From positions 223,501-287,500 of the forward strand of contig JAIGNY010003313.1 of the NCBI GenBank assembly GCA_020152595.1: DNA of 64,000 nucleotides, given 5' to 3'. The notes below the pieces were generated by a model. That model had not been told where the DNA came from. It did no database searches and saw only the letters and a list, made by a program, of their open reading frames with translations. Each line of letters begins with the position of its first letter. Positions within the stretch are counted from its first letter, which is position 1. Positions 11,401 to 24,995 of this stretch are shown piece after piece. The DNA comes from Chiridota heheva. Taxonomy: Eukaryota; Echinodermata; Holothuroidea; Apodida; Chiridotidae. Made by a program: the position numbers and the translations under genes.

Positions 11401-14400
11401 TCCCATTAAAAAATGTCAAAATAACCATTTTAAATTTGTTGGCATTTCAGACATACAGTACCCCCCTACCCCTGACAGTGCCACTGGATATCATTTTACT
11501 CAATTTACTGATAGAACTTATTCAAATGAAAACATTGAATACAAATTGTAAGTACTTTTTAAAAATCTTGGTACTTAACAACAATGGTAAATAACAACAA
11601 TATACTAGAAAACAATAATTTACTTCCACCTGAATTCAATGTGCTGGAAGGGACATCATAATTGTAGCCAGGGGCTTGAAAGCTTTTAATTATATCTTAC
11701 TAAATACAAAACAACCATGGATCTAAAGCAGAGGCGGCGGAAGATGTTTGCAACTTGAGGGGAACAGAATCTGAGGGGCACTTTCCAACTGTCATATTTC
11801 ATAGCATGTAGCACAGCAGCATAGCTTTATAGAGTTGACTCTCCCCCTCCCCCCTAAGATAAAGATCAATTATTTTCATCTCTGTAGAGAGGCACCTTTT
11901 AAACTTAACAACAAAGATGGGGGGAGGGCATGTCATGATCAGTTTATGCCATGACAATGGTCCAGGTCCAAATAGTAAGTTTTGCTCTGCATGGCCCATC
12001 TCAAAGATGCCCCAATAATAAAATTTGGTTTGATCCTATTCTAAAGAGTTTTTACAAACTATAAGGTGAGAAAACAAAGGTAGGCAGAGTCAAAGGTTTT
12101 TTAAGTATGAAAAATTCCAAAATGTAAGGCTGTTGGGCCCTAACTTTGTCTTTAGGGGAAATTCAAAACAGTGTATGCGTACAAAGCGAGTAAATTTTCA
12201 CAATTTTGGTTATTGTAGGGCAATATTTATGTTACTTTCTTTATTGAAAAGATCAGATATATAGTCTTTTCTTCAGAGAAAAAGTGTTTCAATGTTTGAA
12301 AGAACAAGTTAACTCTCTAAAAAAAAAGGCACTTGTCCTCTTTAAAAGGGCACTTTTCCTTCTGAAAAAGAGCACTTTTGCCTCCTGGAAAGGACTCTTT
12401 TCTTTTCTGAAAAAGGACACTTTTTAAACTTTTAAGAAAAGTAGGGGCATGTGCCCCCCTGTACCCCCCCCCCCCCTTCCCCATCAACCCCAGATTCCAC
12501 TGCCTATGACCTAAACTATGACCTAAATCAAGTCACAATACTGCAATATTCCCATTTAATCCCAATTTCTGTATTATTGATATTTCAAGACCACTGAATT
12601 ACCAGAGCTTCTTGGGATTTTCCCCTGGGCTGCCACCGAGGGTTTACCATTTAGATCCAACTGGGGGACATTGTGATGAAATAAGGTACTCTCACACACT
12701 TTGTATGCTGGCTAGTTCTGCCACTTCCTGAAATCTGACAAAAATGACCCCCTAAAATTTTCAAGTTTTTTTCTTCTTAAAATGACTACTTCATGATCTA
12801 GTAGCGATAGATAGTAGCAATCATCAATATAACCATTGCCTTTACTGCATGAATGTTATACCCATATCACATGAGGGAAATACCTCCTATTGTGCATGCT
12901 ACCATACTGGTCTGGTACTTCCTTAACAATTTCCTATTTAAAACCATTTACAACATTCATGCAGGCACACACACAGCTTTTGGTGCTTGGTATTTTCATC
13001 TTCAAGGAAAAGCTAAGGAGGAAATGATCTTGATCTAAACAACGAAGAACAACAAACTGTGTGTGGCAGGTAGAGCAAGCACAAGATAATCTTGCTGATA
13101 AGTTGAGAGGTCAGAATAATGTAAATAATGATCAACTTTCAGTGCAGGAGCATGCTTATTATTTTAGGAACATGTATAACACTTGAGAATATTAAAGCCA
13201 TATTGTTCATATGTTACAGTAAATGTAATATTTCCTAATGTGTATACTTAAAATATCATACAAAATATTTGTTGAAAAACATTTCATTTTTCAAAATGGC
13301 TGTTTTGCACCTAAAAGCCTAGCTCTATTGTCTATTATTTCTAATATTTCAAAATGGCATGGTGAACATATCAAATGGGAGTGGAATTTTTTTGTTAGCT
13401 ATGACTTTAAAGTTTCCCCTAACAAAGATATTTTTCCCAGACGTATTCCAAATTTGAAATATGTAACATAGCAAAGGAACATGGGAAATATCACAAAATT
13501 TTGGCTCAGCTTCCACGTAATAAAATGATCCAATTGTTAGGAACATTTGTGTTCCTTTTAGCAGGCATGCTCCCAGACTGACTTTGACCTTCTTCTATTC
13601 AGCAGATATCTATGAGACATATATCACAAGTTTGCTGAAAATGACTGGTGAAGGAATTCTACTGTAGGATATTGACATCACCCCCTTAACTTCCTTTCCA
13701 ATTATCAATGTGCATTAATTAAAAATCAATGTTGAGGCAGTGTTTATATAAGCATTTAATGCACTGGGCAAAGGACTTTGGTTTGAGTGGAATGTCCCGG
13801 CTTTAGGAGGGCCATTGGCGAGTGCAAAGTCCTTTGAACAGTGCATTAAATGCGTATATAAACACAATGTCGAAAACATGATTCCTTTTGTACAATTTCT
13901 GTGTTAGATTGTTTAAAATGAATGAAAAACAATTCAAAAGAATGAAGAACCAGAAAAGTGTACATATATTGTTTCACTTTATCAAGAAATTCACCCGTTG
14001 TAAAAATGAGCTCTTTCCAATTTTTGAGCTCCTTCCAAATTTTGTTCACGTAGTACATATCATTTATGACCTTATCAGCTGATCATCCAATGCTTCAAGT
14101 CACAGGAAATAATTCAATGAAAATATGCAAAGACTTTTAATGAATATGCAGTGGTCTTTTATAGGCTGTTTTCCTTGTTTGTAATGAAATCTGTTTTTCA
14201 CCATGTTGTGTCTTTTAACATCCTTGACCACTAAAGCAGCACCACCGACTGGGGGGTCTTGTTCCTCTCAGTTCTCCCTAAGATTAAAGTTCCATGAGTC
14301 TCTTTATGGAGTGGACCCTTCCATCATCTATACTATTTTGTTAAGTTTTGTTAACTGCTGTTTACAAGGCTTTAATCAGCACCTATATTTCAAGCTGGCT

Positions 14401-17400
14401 TGGTTCTCCCTACCCCCCACTCCAAAAATAAAATAATAAAATAATAATAATAATAATAATAATAATAATCATAATCATAATAATCATAATCATAATCAAA
14501 ATAAGCATAACAAATAAATAAATTGAAAAGGCCTTTGCCACAGAGGCATTGAAAACGGAAAAAGAATTCCTGAAAATGAAGGAAATTGCACAAAAATGAA
14601 GGAAATTTTATCAAAATAAAGGAAATTTTATCAGAATTGAAGGAAATTTCCCAAAGATTCTTCTCAAAAATAAAATCAAAATTGCCGAAAATTAAGGAAA
14701 TTGCATGAAAATTGAAGGAAATTTCCCAAAAATTGAAGATTCCCCAAAAGCAAAGATTTCTGGAAGAAAAGGTGGCAATATTGTGTCTGACTCTTCATTT
14801 ATTACTTATTATTTTAATATATTCACTTCATAGGAATATTTTCCAAGGGTCAAAAAGCTTACCACTGGTGGAGGGAGGAGGGGGAACAATCAAAAGGAAT
14901 GGGGGGGGGCATTTTCTCCCAGTTAGTATGCTAAAACAGGATATGCAAAATACTATATGGTGGAACAACTTGAGGAAGTTGAGCAGAGCATTCTCACAGA
15001 AGGGTGGTGCCCCTGACTCAAATCTAAGGTAAAGAAATGGTTGCGACTGCATGGGGACTCATGCACTTACTTTGGCTGCTTCGGCATAAAGGTATATAAC
15101 CCTGATGGTGTTTCCTTTGGTCTCAGGAAAGAGTAGTTGCATAGCATTTTCGTTATCAATCTTATCCTCCGAGGCTAGGCACAGATCGAGGTCCAGTAGT
15201 TTTATTTCTCCCCGAAGTTGCCGCTCCTGAAAATAGAAATATGGGAAAGTGTCATCAAACATGGTTGCATGATCAAGAAAGGGGACACATTCCTGCACAA
15301 GTATTACAATACGTCTTTCAATAGCATTTGTAAAATTTGCTTTTTGTTTCAAAAATTCCTTTTAAGTGTGATTATGATGACATTCATTTTTTCATTTTTT
15401 TAAGCTAAATATCACTGTTGAATATTTGCTAGGCATGAATTGTCCTAAATGAGTGATTCTGTAGATTTACGGCAATAACCTTCGAGAGTTCACCATTCTC
15501 ACTATGACTTTTAAGAGTTCATCGCCTCTACCTGTCTATTAGCTACATAATTAGATGAATGGGCACTTAATTTTACATCTCATCATGAAAATGGCAGTTA
15601 TAAACATTGTCCACCTGTCGACGAAGACAACGAGTATTTAATTACTATGACGGGGTCGTCGCCTGCGTATTCGGTTATGATAGTAACAATGCTATCATGA
15701 AACGCTTAATATGACCCAGACGAGAACACAGGTACAACGTACTGACAGACATAACATCGACAACCAAGTCAATGTCCAAGGCCTTTGATAACCAGTTGTG
15801 GGGCACTGGCATGTCTACCCAACCCAGGCTTGAACCCAGGGCCTCGTGGTATGTAGACATGTATGATGATCGCTACACCACAGTTAGCATCAGTGGTATT
15901 TATAGGGAGACATGCTGTGGTTCTTCTAAGGGTGGTATACTGGTATTTGGGATGTGGTCAGTCAGATAGATCTAGTTCAGTTAATGAATGTTTTAAACTG
16001 TTTGTATTTTGTGATTTCCTATATGTCAATTGTTGGAAGTAACCAATCTTAGACTTAAGATATTACTTAAGATATTTGTGGGGAAGCTCCCTAATTCAAT
16101 AGAGATATTTACTAGAAAAGAGAATAAATATAGGTGATTTTGAGAGCAAAGAAGTCAGTTGGAGTTGAAGCCAAGATATACTAGTAGCAATATAGCAGAA
16201 TACAGCGCAGAAACCAATAAGAATATATCAAAATATTGACTGATGTGAGCTGTGTGTCAGAGAACATTGTCTAAGATAACCAGACTGGAATTATAGCCCT
16301 TCAAATAACGTTTCACAATCAATAATTTCTTTGACTATCTAATCTAGCATTAAGAGGGCAGCATACACGCTGAAAAGTTTCTCTTGAAGCCTACCCACAC
16401 CCGACACCTTAGTTAATCCTGAAAACTCAGGTATGACAATTACCAACCCGACTTCCTGTTCAGTGTATTGTGTTTCCACGCCAAACAATGATTGTTTATT
16501 TGCCAACCATGTACGCCACAACCAAGTAGCCCAAGGCTTTTTGTGTGTATAAGATTACGCAAAGCCAGAGCTGAATAATCAAGGCACTTTTGTGATTGAA
16601 ATCACTCATCTGTCTTAGGTGTCTTAATGGGAGAAGTTTTGTTTTCAAACTGGTGGTAAAAATAGCTGTGTATCTTAATACCTGAGGTAATAATGAGCAC
16701 CAACTGTGATTGATGGACAGACCATTTCTCCTAAGGAAAGATATTGCTTCATGTAGGCATAGGAAACAGGGGTACTGGGAAGCTTTAGCCCCCCCCCCTC
16801 CAATAAAAATAATGTGGGGCTGAAGCAAAGCACACACAGGCACCCACTTTTTCATAGAAAAAAGTGGGCCAGGGTGGAGTCTTGCTTTGAGTCACCACTA
16901 ACTCCTACACCTATGGAGGGCAGTAGAGTCTTGCTTTGAGTCACCACTAACTCCTACACCTATGGAGGGCAGTGGAGTCTTGCTTTGAGTCACCACTATC
17001 TCCTACACCTATGGAGGGCAGTGGAGTCTTGCTTTGAGTCACCACTAACTCCTACACCTATGGAGGGCAGTGGAGTCTTGCTTTGAATCACCACTAACTC
17101 CTACACCTATGGAGGGCAGTGGAGTCTTGCTTTGAGTCACCACTAACTCCTACACCTATGGAGGGCAGTGGAGTCTTGCTTTGAGTCACCACTAAATCCT
17201 ACACCTATGAAGGGCAGTGAAGTCTTGCTTTGAGTCACCACTAACTCCTACACCTATGGAGGGCAGTGGAGTCTTGCTTTGAGTCACCACTAACTCCTAC
17301 ACCTATGGAGGGCAGTGGAGTCTTGCTTTGAGTCACCACTAACTCCTACACCTATGGAGGGCAGTAGAAAAGTGGAACAATTATGGGACTCCACATGATT

Positions 17401-20400
17401 TCTCTAATTTGAAGTTAATATTTCAAAATAGATGTAATTTTCAATTGAACAAGAATCATGATGCATAAACTAGTATGCACGCATGAAATCCTAATTCCTT
17501 GTTAATTTCTTTCATATTTCAGAGAAGAAACAAAGTTCACATACTTTCACTGTAAAAAATTGCATACAGCAAATTAAGTCAACAAAATAATAAGGGGACA
17601 CAGGAAGCATGGAGGATGGAGAATGATAAAGGTTTTAAGTGGAAATAAATACCTGTACTTTCTGATATGACTAGGTTTACACTTCATATACATATCCCAA
17701 TAGTTAATTGTTCGGAGTCATTGTTGTTTTTAGATCATGGACATGCTGATGAATTGCATAAAATAACGATAAGGTATTATTCCAATACGAAAATAACCTG
17801 CTTAACTTGAAGGAAATCCTCCGTTTGACCATATACCTGCGTCAGCTCAGTATAGATCTTTTTGTTTTAGATAAACTGGATACTATTGTGGTATGAAGGT
17901 TAAGCTTCATGTCTAAAAGGTGATTTAAGTTTAAGATTGTCAGCTATCATGCATCTAGGATGGGTCATAATACCTCTGGTGATAACGTAGTTTTTAGCAA
18001 TCGCTAGTGCAAAATCCATTTTCCAAAAATTGCACAAGAGTGAAACAAATTTCCCAAACATTGAAAGGGATATCACAACTATTAAAGAAAATTTCCCTAA
18101 AAATAAAAAAAAATTACCAAAAATTGAAAAAAATTACACAAGAAATGAAAGAAATTTCTCAAATATTGAAAGTGATTTTCTAAACATTGAATGAAATTTA
18201 GAGAAAGTTGAAGTACTTTACTGATAAATCTAAATAAAATTACTCCAAAATGAAGAGAATTTTCCGAAAATTGAAGAAAATTACACGAGAATGAAAGAGA
18301 TTTCTCAAATACTTAAAGAAATTTCCCAAATTGAAGGAAAATGATCGATAATCGAAGAAAAATTGCCCAAAATTGAAAGAAATTTCCCAAACATTGATGA
18401 AAATTTCCCAAAATTTGAAAAATATTTGCCAAAAATCATGAAGAAAAAGTGCTCCAAAATAAAGAATTTTTTTTGAAAATTGCACAAGAATTAGGGAAAT
18501 TTCCCAAAGATTGAATGAAATTTTCCACAAATTGAAGATAATTATAATAAACCGTGATTAAGAATTATCTCATGGTAAAGAAAAGTATTATCGGAAAAAT
18601 CTCAGGGGGCCATGGTCCCCTGGCCCCTCTCTGGATCCACCCTTGCTCCAAAAGTTTGAATGAAATTTTCAAAAAATTGAAGAGAATTATAATAAAGAGT
18701 GATTAAGAATTAAGAAGTTAACCAGCAAATGCAGTGTATTTGCTTGCCTTATTAGTTCAGGGTAGTGAAGCAGAAAGCTTACTGAGCAACAATAGTTGGC
18801 GGTTTAAAGCATTTAGAGCTAAATGATTTGTCTGCAGAGAGCATTCATGACTAAGTTTAGTTAAAATTTGTTAAAGAAATATTTTCAGCACAGAGCCTAA
18901 CGGCCCTTACTCCTAATAAATTGTTCCAATTTTTCTACTTCACCTGTTATTTGAGAGCTACAGCCATGTTTTGCAGTTAATGGGAATCAGCGCTAAGAAA
19001 TTTCCTTTATATTATTTATGGCAAGCATGCGAAGCATAATGCAAACCTATGTAATGGCGATTTCGCCCGTCCAGGTCATATGATATGGGTGTCAATTTAC
19101 ATGGTATTTACCATTCTATTTATTATTCTAGGGATCCTAAAATAATATCCCCTCACTACGTGTTCCTTAGCCCTGGGCCATGTTCCTTAACCCTGGGCCC
19201 TATTCCTTAACCCTGGGCTGTGTTCCTTAACCCTGGGCCATGTTCCTTAAACCTGGGCAGTGTTCCTCAACCTTGAGCAGTGTTCCTTAACCCTGTGCAT
19301 ATTTCTTAAGCCTGGGCCGTGTTCCTTAACCCTGGGCTGTTCCTTAACCATGAGCCGTGTTTCTTAACCCTGGGCAGTGTTCCTTAACTCTGGGCCATGC
19401 TCCTTAACCCTGGGCTGTGTTCCTTAACCCTGGGCCATGTTCCTTAAACCTGGGCAGTGTTCCTCAACCTTGAGCAGTGTTCCTTAACCCTGTGCATATT
19501 TCTTAAGCCTGGGCCGTGTTCCTTAACCCTGGGCTGTTCCTTAACCATGAGCCGTGTTCCTTAACCCTGGGCAGTGTTCCTTAACTCTGGGCCATGCTCC
19601 TTAACCCTGGGCCATGTTCCTTAACCCTGAGCATGTTTCTTAACCCTGGGCCGTGTTCCTTAACCCTGGGCCGTGTTCCTTAACCCTGGGCCGTTCCTTA
19701 ACCATGAGCCATGTTCCTTAACCCTGGGCAGTGTTCCTTAACCCTGAGCATGTTTCTTAACCCTGGGCAGTGTTCCTTAACCCTGGGCCGTGTTCCTTAA
19801 CCCTGGGCAGTGTTCCTTAACCCTGGGCCGTGTTTCTTAACCCTGGGCCGTTCCTTAACCATGAGCCGTGTTGCTTAACCCTGGGCCGTGTTCCTTAACC
19901 ATGAGCCTTGTTTCTTAACCCTGGGCCGTGTTCCTTAACCATGAGCCGTGTTCCCTAACCCTGGGCCGTGTTCCTTAACCCTGGGCCGTTCCTTAACCAT
20001 GAGCCGTGTTCCTTAACCCTGGGCCGTGTTCCTTAACCCTGGGCCGTGTTTCTTAACCCTGGGCCATGTTCCTTAATCCTGGACTGTGTTCCTTAACTCT
20101 GGGCCATGTTCCTTAACCCTGGGCCCAAATCTGGTATCAGGCTCTTAAAAACACACACTTTGAGGTCTATGAAAACATGCACTCACCTCATGGTCTATGT
20201 AGTACTTAAGCATTGGAATATCCTCTACATCCAGCACGAACCATCTCTTCTGGAACAGCTTGTCCCCTCTGCCCCTTTTCCAGAGATATCCACTCTTCAT
20301 ACCCCCAAGGTATCGGGGTTGATTTGACCGATTAAAAAATTGTTTCTTCACGTATTTGGTATTTATCCAGTGCTCCCTAAACCTCCTGTCAGACAAAATA

Positions 20401-23400
20401 AAATGTTCAGGATATATGAATCAGAGAACAAAATTATTCATATTAGAGCTATTTTCACAGTTGTTTTTGCATTTTTTAACCTAAAAAAAGAAATATTTTC
20501 ATGGACCAAATTGCCACCAAAAGTAAATAGATGCAAGTCCAGATTAACTCTCCAAACTTGATAGATAGCTAAGTTAGGTGAAATGTTTGAACAAGTATTA
20601 GTGTTAACAATATTTAGCTTTTTTATGTTGATAAAATATGATCAGTGAGCCCCACTCAGGTACTTCTATCCCCAAGAGGCGCCTCTTCTATACTCAGGCT
20701 GTACAGCAGCTGGGAGATACTGCTTGGATTCAAAACCCCAGTTACACTTCTAGATTTAAAACCCCAGTTATACTTCTGGATTCAAAATCCAGGTTACACT
20801 TCTGGATTCAAAACCCCATTTACATTCCTGGATTTAAAACCCCATTTACACTTCTGGATTCAAAACCCCAGTTATACTTCTGGATTCAAAACACGTTACA
20901 CTTCTACAATCTTGGACAAAAATGTTGGCTTTTTGAGAACTACATATATTATAGTGTTGTTTCTTTAATATTTTTTCAGAGAATTGTAACCCCCTAAGCC
21001 CTACCCCCTTCCCTGCTCTCCCTTTCGATGTTGAATTTAGTTATTTTTTAACGTCATTTCCAGGAAAAACAGTAACAACGGCCAACAATGGATGGGGAGG
21101 GGGAGGGGAGGACAATTAATATAGTGAGGTTGGGGATGGGGACACTGGCGGCATCAATGAAATGATAAAAATGTCCTTAAAATTTAAAAATATTAATCAA
21201 AATTGGAAAAGTAGAGATTGAAGAAGCGACAGAAATTTTTTTCCAGCATTTCTAATTTCTAAATGTGCAATAATTTACAAAAGAAAAGTAGCTTCATGAA
21301 AAGCATCACATATTTTCACCAAGTGTTTCAACGAGTTTTGTTTAAGATTGTAGATTCAAAACCCCAGTTACACATCTAGATTCCAAACACCAGTTACACT
21401 TCTAGATTCCAAACACCAGTTACACTTTTGTTTAGAGACTATAACAAAATTTAATGAATAGATGTAAGACACACTTTATTTCTGGAAACAAATGGCTGAT
21501 TAACAAATAGTTTGTTTGTTTGTTTGATGAGGGCTTAACGGCACCATGACAACGAAGGTCAAATTGTGCCTGAGAGGTCAGATCATTCTAGAGGTAGGAA
21601 GAAAAGACTTAGTTTTATGAAGTTAAGGTTGGGGTTAGGTTAGGGTTAGGGATTTTTCTACTTTGTCACCACTTATAAACAACAGGTGCCAAGGAAATTT
21701 TCACCACTTGTACAGCAGCGTGACTGAGACCCTACCTGTCAAAACATCGTGTTGGTCTTCTGTATGCGATGGGCAAGTCTTTTTCTAGTCTGTTATTGGT
21801 GCTTTCATTTGATACGAGGGAAACTGCCTGTAAATAAAACAAATATATATACTGTATGATCAAATCAATTCATTTTTGTTCTCAATACTTTACACACCTC
21901 AAGTCATGTTAATTCCATGAAGACATAGCGCTGGCCTCCATTAATTGTACCAGCCCCTCACCTCCCCCCCCCCCCTCCCAAAAAAAAAGAAGTTTCTGTA
22001 TGCTTAGATAATAACGTCAAAAATGAACTATGAAGATGAAAATCCAGAACACATATTTAGTACTGCAACATTCTGTTTTCACCATGAGCAACACATATTT
22101 TGTCCAATTATTGTATAGTACTGCTACTGCTAAGTCTAATCTGTGTTGTATGTATGACTGCATGCATATAGGCAGAAAGGCCACACTTGAAAAACCTTTA
22201 ATTTTGTTGAATTTTGATTCTTATTTCAAAATTCTTGCATCCCTGGACATGAAACTCGTCAACATTGCAAGATGAATTCCATTCCCTGCAAAAACTATTC
22301 ACAAACATTTCTCATCAGATGCGAAATTGTGGAAAATTTGGAGCTATTCTGAAAGTTATGTAAGATTTACCAAAACAGCCATTTGTTTGCAGTCTCTATC
22401 AAATTCATTGAGATTATTAATTATTAAATGAGTAAATAACAGTCAACATAATTTAAGAGGATATTTTCACCCCAAGTTTCGAATTTGTTCATGATCAAAT
22501 GTAAATAGTTGTGTCCTGAAAAGTGTCTCAAATTTTACCAGGTTTGGATGAAAATTTTGCATATTCTTACTTTTTAAGAGTATCATGGCCACGAGCGTGA
22601 GACTTTTTAAGTAAGAATCAAAACCGCGAAAAAAACATTGAGGTTTTTCCTATGGAGTCGAACACCAGGCTGCTATTTCAAGTGCAGCCCAAATGATGCA
22701 GCTCAGATGGTACAAGTGTTTTTGCAGTCGAGTATGAGTCTGTGACTTCCAACTTTCAGAATGATCTTTACGGAGTGTATCTTGGAAATTGTGGATAGAT
22801 CTTTTAAGATAAAGAAATGCTGAAAGGGAAATGCTGATGGCTTAATTTATCTTGATAATTTTGTCCAAATAACTGTCTATTCGGGGGGCATACACACACT
22901 AGCTGCTCTAAGGCTAAAAAGGATGAAAAAGGTCATCAAACTCAAAATCTGCTACTTTAAACATTCTCTGGATGATCCTTAATCTACTACATTTTCTGGG
23001 AGGAGCTGGGTGGGGATCATGTCACAATTTCACCCCCTTGCATAGATTATTATCATACACAGTGTTGTTTTGAGTTTAACAAGCATTTTTTAAATGAATG
23101 TCTTTTGTCCAAAATGTTCAATCTATTCGTAGAACATCTAACCTATTTTGACCATATTTTCGTCATTTCCTGCAAGAAAAGTTATGAAAATAAAGTTTGA
23201 CTTAAGTTTTCCTATAAACTTGGCTAAAGAAGAGGGGGAGGTAACATTAATGATCCATCTATGTTATTGTGTGAAGTAGTATCTATGGCTAAAGTGGTGC
23301 TATGATAAGAAATGAAAAAATAAGAAAGGACACTTCAAAATTTTGGTTGGCCACACCAAATTTTGCATCCTGGCTATGCCCCTGCCTTGTAACCTGTCAT

Positions 23401-24964
23401 AAGAGATGAATTAAACTAAAACTTGTGAAAAATAATTATGATGTATGTTTTGTGTGTAGAAAGGGAGCTCTCTGATGCAATGCAGAACAACAAAAAATAT
23501 TTTAATTAGTTATTTATTTACAAAATGAATGAAAAGCAATCAACATTAACCCAAATGAAACAGAAATCTGTACTGAACCTAATTTTTTCTGACTTTATCT
23601 GATATTAGCTTCACTTCAGTTCAAGTACCTCCCTGATTCAATTCAGGGCCTGAAAAACAGGTGACCTTGGCATTTAACTTATGTGCTGTTTATTTCTTTT
23701 CAATGAAATTAAAAGACTGCTACCTCAATCTCTGAACAAGTATTTGAAATAATTTGTACTAAATGTTGATCATTAATAAACAGTCATACAATATAGGTTT
23801 TCATTATAATTGATGTAACATTTACAATCAACGAATGAGGAACAGAAAATAATTTTTAACTGGCATCTGTTTTGTTTAAAAGTAAATGATTACTCCGACA
23901 GGTAAACCTAGTAGTTATTACCAAAATACATTTCACATGTAAAGGCCAGATATCGAGTTAACATGAACAGTTATATACAATAAAAATCAAAGTTTCTGAT
24001 TGGTCACAAGTACTGACAAACAATCAATAACCATCCGGAAGTGCAAGCGGAAGTGCAAGCGGAAGTGCAAGCGAAAGTGCAAGCAAGAGTGCAAGTGAAA
24101 GTGCAAGCGAAGTGCAAGCGGAAGCACACTGTCACACATACACACACAATGCGTACAGTAAATACTTTAGAAACAATCCACAACTGGACGTGATGTGAAC
24201 ACAATTTTACGAATTTTACTGAAACAAGATCCCTTCTTTAATTGAAGTAATAGACTGAACAAAACATTTCTATTTGTGATTATTTTTAGAATAAATGAGT
24301 AACAGATTAAATTAAAGAAGGCCGGCTATGTTGTGCATGCTTTTCATTTACAAACTGAGCCTTTAACCCAACACAACACTTTGGCTTATAGTGTCCCCTT
24401 TAAGTACAGCATTAAAATGTATAAAAATTCATGAGGAGTAAAGGTTGTTAGGCTCTGTGCTGACAATATTTCTTCAAGAAAACTGCATTAATTACAACTA
24501 AAGTTAGACATGCATGCTCTCTCCAGACAAATCACTTAGCTACATGTATAACATACACTTTATAAGAACACACTTAACCCATGTGTTCATGACATGAACC
24601 TTACACTCCAAGTAAAAGAAAAACATTGTTTTGTTTTATATATATAAATAAGGACTGTCTTGGATCTATAATAACATGGCTTCAATGCCTTATTTGCTTA
24701 CTGTCATTCAGTTGTGATGAAATAAATTATTTTCTAATTCTTAAATTTGAGAAGTCCTTGTGATGTCATTTTGAGATATCATTGTGCTCCAAAACATTTC
24801 TTAGTCATTTTTTACCCTATGACCTCGCTTGGACGGCATGCAATTGTCATCAAATGGTTCAACAAATCAGGGAGTTGGCATGAACAAATTTCATGAATGG
24901 AATTTAGTCTTATGGAGTGCTTAGTCATGCAACTTGGTTTACAACTACTGTATAACATATGAGC

Positions 24965-24995
<31 letters not shown>

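Noticed and set aside
16867-17366. CRISPR-like regular array
   Set aside because: The 49-bp units are contiguous with no unique spacers, and the context is an animal intron.
21630-21655. Telomere-like GGTTAGGGTTAGGG
   Set aside because: Only two or three units, imperfect, next to a LINE 3' end; too short for an interstitial telomere claim.
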